Assembly: GCA_026985385.1 (NCBI GenBank)
Contig: JALSQM010000080.1
Location: 1-10,946 of the forward strand
Reading direction: 5' to 3'
Length of the DNA stretch: 10,946 nt
Origin: Acidilobaceae archaeon
GTDB taxonomy: Archaea; Thermoproteota; Thermoprotei_A; Sulfolobales; Acidilobaceae
Positions within the stretch are counted from its first letter, which is position 1. Each line of letters begins with the position of its first letter. Of the stretch, positions 1-5,681 are shown piece after piece. The notes below the pieces were generated by a model, which was given only the letters and a program-made list of their open reading frames with translations, was not told where the DNA came from and ran no database searches. A program made the translations under genes and the position numbers.

Positions 1-630
1 GTTCCTCCCCCTGACCCTGATCCTGGCCCATAGGAGCCCCTTATGGCCGTGCCAGGGGTGGCTGAGGCCGCTCGGCTCTGGTATCACAACGTAGTCGGGA
101 GGCCTCTCCAGCACCTCGCCTGTGAGATAGCCGGTGCCGCACTCACCCCCTATCTCCTCGTCGGGGACGAAGGCGACCTCAACGCCCATGGCGGGCTCGG
201 AGCCCTCTAGCTCGGCCAGCTTAAGGGCCCCCAGCACCGCGGCTATCCCGCCCTTCATGTCGCAGGCGCCTCTACCATAGACCCTACCCTCCCTGACAAC
301 GGGCTTGAACGGCTCGGTCACAGTCCACCCCGACCCGCCGGGGACTACGTCGTAGTGCCCATTGAAGTGCAGGATCCTCCTGCCGCCGCCGAGGGACGCC
401 AGCACTATATAGCGGGGAGCCTCACCGGCCTCGGGGCACACCCTCCTCTGGTAGCCCTCGGGAACCCTCAGAATCCTAGCCCTAGCCCCCAGCTTCTCCA
501 ACTCACTGGCTAGGATCCTGGCAGCCTCCTCATAGCCCTCACCCGCCGGGGAGACCGTTGGTATCGATATGAGCCTCTCAAGGATTCCTATAGAGTACTC
601 TACTGCCTCTCTTACTCTAGACTCCGCCAT
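1..630 (-). CDS. M20 family metallopeptidase (ArgE/DapE-like), 3' end outside window
   Basis: This is a zinc-dependent amidohydrolase of the M20 family, whose members cleave N-acyl amino acids, succinyl-diaminopimelate or small peptides in the cytoplasm. The first 210 residues are visible and the gene continues past the left edge. All metal-site motifs expected in this part are present: GHYDVVP at residues 91-97 (His92, Asp94), GRGACDMKGG at 119-128 (bridging Asp124), DEEIGGECG at 157-165 (catalytic Glu158 and ligand Glu159), IPEPSG at 183-188 (Glu185), and GHKG at 195-198, where the lid or dimerisation domain begins. The ATG at 628-630 is the first good start; an in-frame GTG lies three codons upstream. 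No strong Shine-Dalgarno is seen. A TATA-like element at 691-698 could drive it. It is divergent from the dehydrogenase-like gene. The substrate (acetylornithine, succinyl-DAP, LysW-amino acid or dipeptide) cannot be decided from this half. Confidence 0.9.
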   Translation of the reverse strand, partial: MAESRVREAVEYSIGILERLISIPTVSPAGEGYEEAARILASELEKLGARARILRVPEGYQRRVCPEAGEAPRYIVLASLGGGRRILHFNGHYDVVPGGSGWTVTEPFKPVVREGRVYGRGACDMKGGIAAVLGALKLAELEGSEPAMGVEVAFVPDEEIGGECGTGYLTGEVLERPPDYVVIPEPSGLSHPWHGHKGLLWARIRVRGRN

Positions 631-690
631 AGCACGCACCAGCCCTAAGTCTACACATCTCCCGGGAGGATTTAGGCTCGGAGAGCGGAA

Positions 691-698
691 AATTAAAG
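691..698 (-). promoter_or_regulatory. Probable TATA element of the M20 peptidase gene
   Basis: On the minus strand this reads CTTTAATT, an AT-rich island in GC-rich surroundings resembling the crenarchaeal TATA box. Transcription would begin about 25 bases downstream, near 667-671, giving a leader of roughly 40 bases before the ATG at 630. It was identified by eye only. Confidence 0.4.
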
Positions 699-715
699 TG
701 TAAATCGATACCTAT

Positions 716-728
716 TCTATTCAATAGA
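716..728. promoter_or_regulatory. 13-bp inverted repeat, candidate operator in divergent promoter region
   Basis: TCTATT-C-AATAGA is a perfect inverted repeat with a one-base centre. It lies between the two divergent genes, about 18 bases upstream of the minus-strand TATA-like element and about 35 bases upstream of the plus-strand one. Its left arm belongs to a CTATT direct duplication. Position and symmetry suit a dimeric regulator, but no regulator gene is adjacent and AT-rich palindromes arise by chance. Confidence 0.3.
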
Positions 729-762
729 GAAGCGTAAGGGGGGTAGGACACGTTTTCAAGCC

Positions 763-770
763 TAGATTAA
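763..770 (+). promoter_or_regulatory. Weak TATA-like element of the dehydrogenase-like gene
   Basis: TAGATTAA is the only AT-rich octamer in the right position before the plus-strand gene. A start site about 25 bases downstream would be near 793-796, making the GTG at 796 leaderless or nearly so. The match to the archaeal TATA consensus is poor. Confidence 0.3.
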
Positions 771-795
771 CCCCCCATTACCGCTAAGCTCGTGG

Positions 796-2001
796 GTGCC
801 GTCTCCGCCCGCGGGGTGGGGATTCTTGGCGCCCGGGGATCAAGCGTTGATACTGCCCCGCAGGGTGTATTTCGACGTACCCGCCTCGGAGGCCCTCCTA
901 GACCTCTCAGCGGTCTACGGGCTCGCTAGGATGCTCGTAGTCTACGATAGATCCTCTAGGCTCGTAGTGGAGGGCCTTGCCGAGGCCCTGGAGTCGGAGG
1001 GCGTGTCCACTAGGCTCTACCAGGTTAGAGCCGCCTGCAGGGCTGCGGGGGCCTCCGAGGGTGATGTGAACGGTATAGTGGAGCTGCTCCGCTCCTGGGA
1101 GGCCGATGCACTCGTAGCCGTGGGTGAGCCATGCACGATCTGCGCCTCCAAGCTGGCGCTCCTCAGGCTGCATAGGCCCACCCTGGACCTAGCGAGGATT
1201 ACCCTCGGGAGCCGCCTCGGAGTGGAGGCCTCGAGGCCCCTGCTCATAGTCGTGCCCGTGGGTGGCTCGAGGGGTAGGGAGGCTGACTGGCTGGCCGTCC
1301 TTGACCGCGGCGCCTCGGTGGATCTAGTCGTGAACAGGGAGCTCTCACCCTTCGCTGTGGTGCTTGACCCCGCCCTCACGGCACCCTCCCCCGAGAGGGA
1401 GGCCATGGTAGATGTTTACCTTGACTCCCTCGTCCACTCAATGGAGGCCCTCGTGTCGAGGTTGGCCACCCCCATAGGGGAGGCTGTAGCCCTGAGGGCC
1501 GTTAGGGAGCTAGTCAAGCTGGCGCCTAGGCTTGCTAGGGAGGAGCCGGGCGAGGTCTGGAGGGACTACATAGTAGCGTCCGCCCTCGGCGCGGCTGCCA
1601 CGGCGTTCGCCTCAGTGTCACTGACATGCGCTATCGCATTCGCCGTCCAGGAGAGGTTCGGTACACCCCACGGGCTAACTGCCGCCATCCTACTCCCCCA
1701 CACCCTCAAGCTCTACGAGGAGGAGAGCGCCCAGGCCAGGTCGAAGCTCTCAGAGCTAGTCGCTATCCTGGAGAGAATCGATGGCCAGCCCTCTCTAGGC
1801 AGGGCGCACCTACACGTTGAGAGGATCCTGGAGACCCTGGGAGCCCCGAGGAGGCTCAGGGACCTAGGAGTGCCCGAGGCCGAGTTCGAGGGGGAGGTTA
1901 GCCGCCTGGCCGAGAGGGCCCTCTCTATGCCCATAGCCCTCCAGGCCCCTGTCAGGCTCAGCGTTGAGACGGTGGCCCGGCTACTGAGAGAAGCGTACTA
2001 G
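796..2001 (+). CDS. Divergent iron-containing alcohol dehydrogenase-like protein with degenerate cofactor motifs
   Basis: The fold assignment rests on the C-terminal metal-domain pattern of the Fe-ADH/dehydroquinate synthase-like superfamily. Asp210-SLV-His214 is followed by MEALVS (family: D-x3-H-A-x-E-A), and FGTPHGLTAAILLPH spans residues 288-302, with His292 a ligand position. Length (401 residues) is typical. The N-terminal Rossmann half is clearly aberrant. The family GGGS-x-x-D-x-x-K motif appears as VGEPCTICASK (109-119), and the PTTxGTGSE loop as VPVGGSRGREAD (153-164). Aligned on TPHG, the third His ligand is Cys278 and the catalytic-pocket His is Phe282. An NAD(P)-dependent dehydrogenase function is therefore doubtful. 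GTG 796 is the first start; TTG 847, preceded by GGGGAT at 835-840, is a good alternative that removes a low-complexity N-terminus and gives 384 residues. The gene ends tail-to-tail with the prenyltransferase. Confidence 0.8.
   Translation: MPSPPAGWGFLAPGDQALILPRRVYFDVPASEALLDLSAVYGLARMLVVYDRSSRLVVEGLAEALESEGVSTRLYQVRAACRAAGASEGDVNGIVELLRSWEADALVAVGEPCTICASKLALLRLHRPTLDLARITLGSRLGVEASRPLLIVVPVGGSRGREADWLAVLDRGASVDLVVNRELSPFAVVLDPALTAPSPEREAMVDVYLDSLVHSMEALVSRLATPIGEAVALRAVRELVKLAPRLAREEPGEVWRDYIVASALGAAATAFASVSLTCAIAFAVQERFGTPHGLTAAILLPHTLKLYEEESAQARSKLSELVAILERIDGQPSLGRAHLHVERILETLGAPRRLRDLGVPEAEFEGEVSRLAERALSMPIALQAPVRLSVETVARLLREAY
1998..2001. other. Shared CTAG: overlapping stop codons of convergent genes
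   Basis: The palindrome CTAG contains the plus-strand TAG (1999-2001) of the dehydrogenase-like gene and the minus-strand TAG (2000 to 1998) of the prenyltransferase gene. There is no intergenic space, so any terminator of either gene must lie inside the other gene. Confidence 0.9.
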
Positions 2002-2954
2002 AGGTGCTGGAGGATCACGGCACCCGCTATGCCTGCCAGTAGGAGTAACCCGAAGGCCAGTGCGAGCCTCGCAGCCCGGGGGTCGGCGTCGGGGGGAGCT
2101 TTTCCTCCATCGAACATCGCGTAGACACCCGCGGCCACTGGCGCGGAGGCCAGCGCCGCCAGCGAGGCCCAGGGAAGCAGGCCCGCCGAGGCTTCGAGTA
2201 CCAGCAGGATGTACGCCAGTGCGATCAGAGCCTTATGGAGGCGCACGCTCCTAGCCCACCCGAGGCGTACGGCGAGCGTTTTAACACCGGCCTCGGAGTC
2301 GGTTGTTATATCCCTTATGTTATTTGCTAGGAGTACATCCACCACGAGTAGGGTGAAGGGTATAGAAGCGGCGAGGACCCCCAAGCCGGCCCGGCCCGTC
2401 GCGGCAGCGGCTCCGCCGGCGAACATGAGCGACCAAGCGGCCAGCACGGCGGCCTCCCCCAGCCCCGTATACTTCAATCTAAGTGGGGGCCCCGTGTATT
2501 CGACGGCTAGCACCGCTCCCGCCAGGCCTAGGAGGATTGGTAGGGGGCCCACCGCCGATGCTATAAGCGCCCCAAGTGCTAGCCCCGAGACTGCTAGGGC
2601 GGTCGAGGCGCCAAGCAGGCCCTTTGGGGTCATCAACCCGTGCACGATGGGGTGTAGCCTGTAGGTGACGGTACCCGAGCCCGGCCTATCCACGCCGCTC
2701 AGGGCGTCGAAGTAGTCGTTGTAGAGGTTAGCCGCTGCGTGGAGTAGGACTACGCCAACCAACGCTAGGAGGACGGGGTAGGCCTCTATGGAGCCCCCGA
2801 GCCACCACGCGTAGAGGGCCCCCGATGCAACCGCTATAAGGCTCATGGGGAAGCTCCAGGGTCTAGTGGCGGCGAGGTAGTCCCGGACCCCGGCCACCGC
2901 TCGACACCACTCCTGCGTGGTTGCAAGGGAGCTGCCCCCCATATAACTATCCAT
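1998..2954 (-). CDS. menA: UbiA-family prenyltransferase, MenA-like (1,4-dihydroxy-2-naphthoate polyprenyltransferase)
   Basis: This is an integral-membrane prenyltransferase, most likely attaching the isoprenoid tail to dihydroxynaphthoate in menaquinone synthesis. Residues 76-83 read NLYNDYFD, the first Asp-rich Mg-diphosphate site, and 211-219 read NNIRDITTD, the second, followed by AGVKTLAVRLG. That block is characteristic of MenA rather than of digeranylgeranylglyceryl-phosphate synthase. About eight or nine hydrophobic segments fill the rest (for example 34-52, 58-76, 112-133, 138-152, 168-186, 190-210, 240-260, 262-280, 296-315). Length, 318 residues, is normal. The ATG at 2954 gives a roughly 25-residue hydrophilic lead before the conserved RDYLAATRPWSF. 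A TATA-like ATATAA sits just inside that start, so GTG 2897 (codon 20) may be the true start. No other menaquinone gene is nearby. A different aromatic acceptor remains possible. Confidence 0.8.
   Translation of the reverse strand: MDSYMGGSSLATTQEWCRAVAGVRDYLAATRPWSFPMSLIAVASGALYAWWLGGSIEAYPVLLALVGVVLLHAAANLYNDYFDALSGVDRPGSGTVTYRLHPIVHGLMTPKGLLGASTALAVSGLALGALIASAVGPLPILLGLAGAVLAVEYTGPPLRLKYTGLGEAAVLAAWSLMFAGGAAAATGRAGLGVLAASIPFTLLVVDVLLANNIRDITTDSEAGVKTLAVRLGWARSVRLHKALIALAYILLVLEASAGLLPWASLAALASAPVAAGVYAMFDGGKAPPDADPRAARLALAFGLLLLAGIAGAVILQHL
2941..2946. promoter_or_regulatory. TATA-like element between prenyltransferase and zinc-finger genes
   Basis: ATATAA on plus (TTATAT on minus) is the only AT-rich patch between the two divergent genes. 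On minus, a start site about 25 bases downstream (near 2918) would lie inside the longest prenyltransferase reading frame and favour GTG 2897. On plus, it would give a start site near 2970 and a leader of about 30 bases before TTG 3003. Confidence 0.4.
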
Positions 2955-3002
2955 GCGTCCAGGCCCCTGGGGGAGAGGTGCCCAGGCCTGGTAGGGGGCT
3001 AC

Positions 3003-3299
3003 TTGGAGGCGAGGATCATAGAGTACGTCGCCAGGCTAGCCGTGGGATTCGAGGACATCGACAGCTTCAACTCGCCCATACTATCGAGAGTGTACCTAGA
3101 GGCCGTCAAGAATGTAGCATTGAGGGTGGCGGTTGAGAGGGGCGGAGTCTACTACTGCGGCATCTGCGGCCGGGGACCCTACCGTAGGAAGGGCTTATAC
3201 CTCCACCTCAAGAGGATGCATGGAGAGGAGATTCTAGACCTCGTCTCGGAGGAGGTTAGGAGGATCTCCTCCCTCGCAAAGAGGCGGGGGAAGGTTTGA
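3003..3299 (+). CDS. Small C2H2 zinc-finger protein
   Basis: A 98-residue protein with one classical C2H2 finger. It reads CGICGRGPYRR at residues 52-62, followed by KGLYLHLKRMH at 63-73, that is C-x2-C-x12-H-x4-H with hydrophobic core Leu/Tyr residues. The N-terminal half is predicted helical and carries no motif I recognise; the C-terminus is basic (SLAKRRGKV). Such single-finger proteins occur in crenarchaeal chromosomes and viruses and are presumed nucleic-acid or protein binders; the role here is unknown. The start is TTG 3003, with a G-rich stretch (TAGGGGG, 2992-2998) just upstream; no better in-frame start exists after the likely promoter. Its last 44 bases overlap the 3' end of the convergent hypothetical gene. 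Finger spacing and the long open frame support it as real. Confidence 0.75.
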   Translation: MEARIIEYVARLAVGFEDIDSFNSPILSRVYLEAVKNVALRVAVERGGVYYCGICGRGPYRRKGLYLHLKRMHGEEILDLVSEEVRRISSLAKRRGKV

Positions 3300-3753
3300 T
3301 CAGCCTATACCCGGATGGAGTCTCAACCACAACTGCATCCACCTTAACGTTATCATCTAGTAGCTGAGCCTTACCCTCGAAAACGTAGAACCTACCCCCC
3401 ACCTCGTACCACTTGGCGTTGCCTAGATCCCCCCCGCCCCCGAGGCTCTCTATTACACCCACCCTACGCAGGGGCTCTGGCCTGTAAGACAGCGGTCTAG
3501 ACCACGTGTAGCGGGGGGCCGCACCTATGATCCTCTTGGCCTCTCCATCGTCTATCATTACCTCTAGGTAGTCGCCGCGAGCACTCCTGGCCTCCTCCTC
3601 CGCGAGCCTTAGCAGAGCCTCCACGGGATCCTTATGTGACACTAGCACCTCCCTCTCCGAGGCAAGCTCGAGGACCCCCAGCTCGACGGGGCCCACTCTG
3701 AGGGTCGAGGCCTTGTACCACCTAACTAAAGCCTTGAAGCCCCTCCTGGGCAC
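3256..3753 (-). CDS. Hypothetical protein, 165 residues, unrecognised
   Basis: I do not recognise this family. The protein is soluble, with no signal peptide, membrane segment or metal-binding cluster. Residues 40-75 look helical and acidic (PVEALLRLAEEEARSARG), then a strand-rich C-terminal half has a glycine run (SLGGGGDLGN) and repeated short strands (KWYEVGGRFYVFEG, VDAVVVETPSGYRLI). The last residues (SLRGRRSS) are basic and lie in the 44-base overlap with the zinc-finger gene. GTG 3753 has a strong Shine-Dalgarno GGGGGGA (3758-3764) four bases upstream and sits about 42 bases from the palindromic TATA at 3791-3800 shared with the aminotransferase gene. The good ribosome-binding site, promoter position and codon use like the neighbours support expression. 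Function unknown. Confidence 0.7.
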   Translation of the reverse strand: MPRRGFKALVRWYKASTLRVGPVELGVLELASEREVLVSHKDPVEALLRLAEEEARSARGDYLEVMIDDGEAKRIIGAAPRYTWSRPLSYRPEPLRRVGVIESLGGGGDLGNAKWYEVGGRFYVFEGKAQLLDDNVKVDAVVVETPSGYRLIKPSPASLRGRRSS

Positions 3754-3790
3754 GGCGTCCCCCCAGGCTAGTACGCCGGGCTCCGGATTT

Positions 3791-3800
3791 AGTTTAAACT
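3791..3800. promoter_or_regulatory. Palindromic bidirectional TATA element (AGTTTAAACT)
   Basis: A perfect 10-base palindrome in otherwise GC-rich DNA between two divergent genes. Distance from its centre to the plus-strand GTG 3824 is about 28 bases, fitting a leaderless or nearly leaderless aminotransferase mRNA. Distance to the minus-strand GTG 3753 is about 43 bases, fitting a start site near 3769 and a short leader containing the Shine-Dalgarno sequence. A symmetric TATA can recruit TBP in either orientation. Confidence 0.6.
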
Positions 3801-3823
3801 ACCCGCCGCCCTCGGGCAACGCG

Positions 3824-5053
3824 GTGGAGGGCTTGACTGCGCCCACTCTGGACCTGGGGGAGAGGATCAAGAGGATCGTGGGTGAGACGGCCTTCACGTT
3901 CCTCGCCCTGGCGAGGGAGTACCGTGAGAGGGGTAGGAGGGTCATAAGCTTCGGCATAGGCCAGCCCGACTTTGTGACGCCCTCGCATATAAGGGAGGCC
4001 GCCAAGAGGGCGCTCGACGAGGGCTTCACGGGCTACACCGAGACCGCGGGGATCCCCGAGCTTAGAGAGGCCATAGCCGAGTACCTCAATAGTAGGTATG
4101 GAGCCGACGTTAAGCCAGACGAGGTAGTGGTTACTACGGGCGCTAAGACAGCCATATTCATAGGAATGGCTGCATACATCAGGCCCGGCGATGAGGTTGT
4201 GATACCCGAGCCCAGCTACTACGCCTACGCCCAGGTGGCGAGGATGTTCGATGCTAAGCCCGTGTTTGTGCCGATGAAGTTCGAGCCCGGCAAGGGCTTC
4301 AGCATAGACATGGAGGCTGTAGAGGAGGCTGTGACTCCTAGGACTAGGATAATAGTTCTCAATAACCCCCACAACCCCACGGGGACAGTCTTCACGCCAG
4401 AGGAGGTTGACGAGCTATACGAGTTCGCTAGGAAGAGGGGCGTCATGATACTAGCCGATGAGATCTACGATAACTTCCTCTTCAATGGAGCCAGGTTTAA
4501 GAGCGTCCTGGAGCACAGTGATTGGAGGGACTACCTGATATACGTCAACGGCTTCTCTAAGACCTTCAGCATGACCGGGTGGAGGCTAGGCTACCTAGTC
4601 CTGAGGAGGGAGGTCATACCCAGGATCCTCGACCTCGCAGTGACCGTCTACAGCTGCGCACCCAGCTTCGCCCAGAAGGCCGGGGTCGAGGCCCTCAAGG
4701 GCGACTGGACGCCTGTGCGCGAGATGGTTAAGACCTTCGAGGAGAGGGCTAGGATCCTCTACAGCATCCTCTCGAAGGCGCCGGGGATAGAGGCGTACAT
4801 GCCCCAGGGAGCCTTCTACATGTTCCCAAGGGTCAAGACCCTCATGGACGCCCTAGGCCTCGACGACGACTCCTTCGTTAGAAGGCTCCTCGACGAGAAG
4901 GGAGTCCTAGTACTGCCTGGCACGGCGTTCCCCGACAAGGCCGGGGCGGGCTTCGTGAGGATAAGCTTCGCCACATCAACAAAGGAGGTGGAGGAGGGGG
5001 CCAGGCTCATAGTTGAGTTCGCCGAAGAGGCCATGTCCTCGTCCAAGAGGTAG
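3824..5053 (+). CDS. Class I/II PLP-dependent aminotransferase (archaeal AspAT-like)
   Basis: A fold-type-I, pyridoxal-phosphate enzyme that moves amino groups between an amino acid (aspartate or a related donor) and a 2-oxo acid in the cytoplasm. With the start used here (409 residues) the motifs are GQPDF (46-50), TTGAKTAIF (104-112), NNPHNPTG (180-187, PLP-contact Asn184), ADEIYDNF (211-218, Asp212 to the pyridine N, Tyr215), GFSKTFSMTGWRLGY (243-257, Schiff-base Lys246) and FVRISFATS (377-385, carboxylate-binding Arg379). All key residues are present. The frame is open back to a TTG at 3713, but that start precedes the palindromic TATA at 3791-3800 and would add 37 unconserved residues. 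GTG 3824 fits a leaderless transcript; TTG 3833 is also possible. Exact substrate (aspartate, alanine, aromatic or kynurenine-type) cannot be set from motifs. Confidence 0.93.
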   Translation: MEGLTAPTLDLGERIKRIVGETAFTFLALAREYRERGRRVISFGIGQPDFVTPSHIREAAKRALDEGFTGYTETAGIPELREAIAEYLNSRYGADVKPDEVVVTTGAKTAIFIGMAAYIRPGDEVVIPEPSYYAYAQVARMFDAKPVFVPMKFEPGKGFSIDMEAVEEAVTPRTRIIVLNNPHNPTGTVFTPEEVDELYEFARKRGVMILADEIYDNFLFNGARFKSVLEHSDWRDYLIYVNGFSKTFSMTGWRLGYLVLRREVIPRILDLAVTVYSCAPSFAQKAGVEALKGDWTPVREMVKTFEERARILYSILSKAPGIEAYMPQGAFYMFPRVKTLMDALGLDDDSFVRRLLDEKGVLVLPGTAFPDKAGAGFVRISFATSTKEVEEGARLIVEFAEEAMSSSKR

Positions 5054-5070
5054 CGGCGCCCCTGGAGTAC

Positions 5071-5089
5071 CTTTTAGCCGGGCCCGGCT
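5071..5089. terminator. Possible shared terminator region of convergent genes
   Basis: In the 40-base gap between the convergent aminotransferase and adenosine kinase genes lie a short T tract (CTTTT, 5071-5075) and a perfect 14-base palindrome AGCCGGGCCCGGCT (5076-5089). The T tract is the usual archaeal signal for the plus-strand gene. The palindrome has no loop and may be incidental or may help insulate the two transcripts. Confidence 0.35.
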
Positions 5090-5093
5090 CTCC

Positions 5094-5591
5094 TCAGCCT
5101 CTCTTATACCCTATTTTCCTGAGGAACTCTATCCTCCACCTCTTATCCTCGTCTCCCTCGACTCCAACGGGCTTATAGCCGTCTGCCACGCCTAGGAGGG
5201 CCCTCTGCTCGCCTAGGTCGGCTACTATAACCTTGACGGGATTAGCCGTAGCGACGTCCACGGAGACAACCTCCATGACATGCTTTATCCTATCCAGCAC
5301 GTTTATAGGCCACCCCTCCCTGATGTAGACGACGAAGACGTGGCCGGCCGCTATCCTCTTACAGGCCTCCACAGCCAGGTTCTCCAACTCCCCATTGTTA
5401 CCGTCATGGCGTATTAGCCTCTTACCGCTAGCCTCGCAGAGAGCTATTCCAAACTTTATCGTCGGGCAACTCGTCACCAGGGCCTCGTAGAGGTCCTCGA
5501 CAGTCTTTATGAAGTGCGTCCTCCCAATTATCACGTTAGAGCCCTCGGGCACGGGGATATCAACTACCTCGAGTCGAATGCCCCCGGACAA
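5094..5591 (-). CDS. Adenosine-specific kinase (Adenosine_kin / DUF355 family)
   Basis: A 165-residue cytoplasmic protein of the small Adenosine_kin family (PF04008), known from structures of archaeal members and reported to phosphorylate adenosine specifically; it is unrelated to the ribokinase-type adenosine kinases. Family blocks are clear along the whole length: IIGRTHFIKTVEDLYEAL (21-38), KFGIALCEASGKRLIRHDG (46-64), HVFVVYIREGWPINVLDRIK (84-103), ATANPVKVIVAD (114-125) and LLGVADG (132-138). Length is the family norm. The start is TTG 5591, with Shine-Dalgarno GGGGGAT about seven bases upstream. An oligo-T/TATA-like stretch at 5644-5649 is the only AT-rich element before it. It follows the protease gene on the same strand across a gap of about 90 bases and probably has its own promoter. 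The biochemical role, adenosine or AMP salvage, is from the literature, not from this sequence. Confidence 0.92.
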   Translation of the reverse strand: MSGGIRLEVVDIPVPEGSNVIIGRTHFIKTVEDLYEALVTSCPTIKFGIALCEASGKRLIRHDGNNGELENLAVEACKRIAAGHVFVVYIREGWPINVLDRIKHVMEVVSVDVATANPVKVIVADLGEQRALLGVADGYKPVGVEGDEDKRWRIEFLRKIGYKRG

Positions 5592-5643
5592 GGCTGGATC
5601 CCCCGGGGAGGGGTATACCTTGAAGGACTGGGTTTTCAGAGGG

Positions 5644-5649
5644 AAAAAA
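5644..5649 (-). terminator. Oligo-T tract after the protease gene (may double as TATA of the kinase gene)
   Basis: On minus this reads TTTTTT inside GGCTTTTTTCCC, about 33 bases after the protease stop. An uninterrupted T run is the typical archaeal termination signal. The same stretch lies about 55 bases before the TTG of the adenosine kinase gene and is the best available TATA-like position for it, so the two roles cannot be separated by eye. Confidence 0.45.
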
Positions 5650-5681
5650 GCCTATAGTGGGGCGGGGCTATTCCCTGAGGG

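Noticed and set aside
1017..1406. 129-codon minus-strand frame inside the dehydrogenase-like gene
   Set aside because: The low-complexity Ser/Ala/Thr/Arg composition is typical of an antisense shadow, and it has no promoter or ribosome-binding site.
2209..2664. 151-codon plus-strand frame antisense to the prenyltransferase
   Set aside because: The Ala/Pro/Arg/Ser-rich translation has no motif, while the minus strand carries both UbiA Asp-rich motifs.
2978..3136. Alternative plus-strand frame starting GTG 2978 just after a GAGGTG-like sequence
   Set aside because: Its Arg/Gly-rich product has no motif, and it overlaps the frame that encodes a correctly spaced C2H2 finger.
3252..3274. GGAGGATCTCCTCC near-palindrome as a terminator or regulator site
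   Set aside because: It is imperfect and lies within both overlapping coding ends. Runs of AGG and CTC codons readily make such patterns here.
3794..4372. 192-codon open frame on the minus strand inside the aminotransferase gene
   Set aside because: It is a shadow of a GC-rich coding strand whose opposite frame encodes a complete, motif-rich aminotransferase. Its translation is His/Leu/Arg-rich without recognisable domains, and it would have to run across the palindromic promoter.
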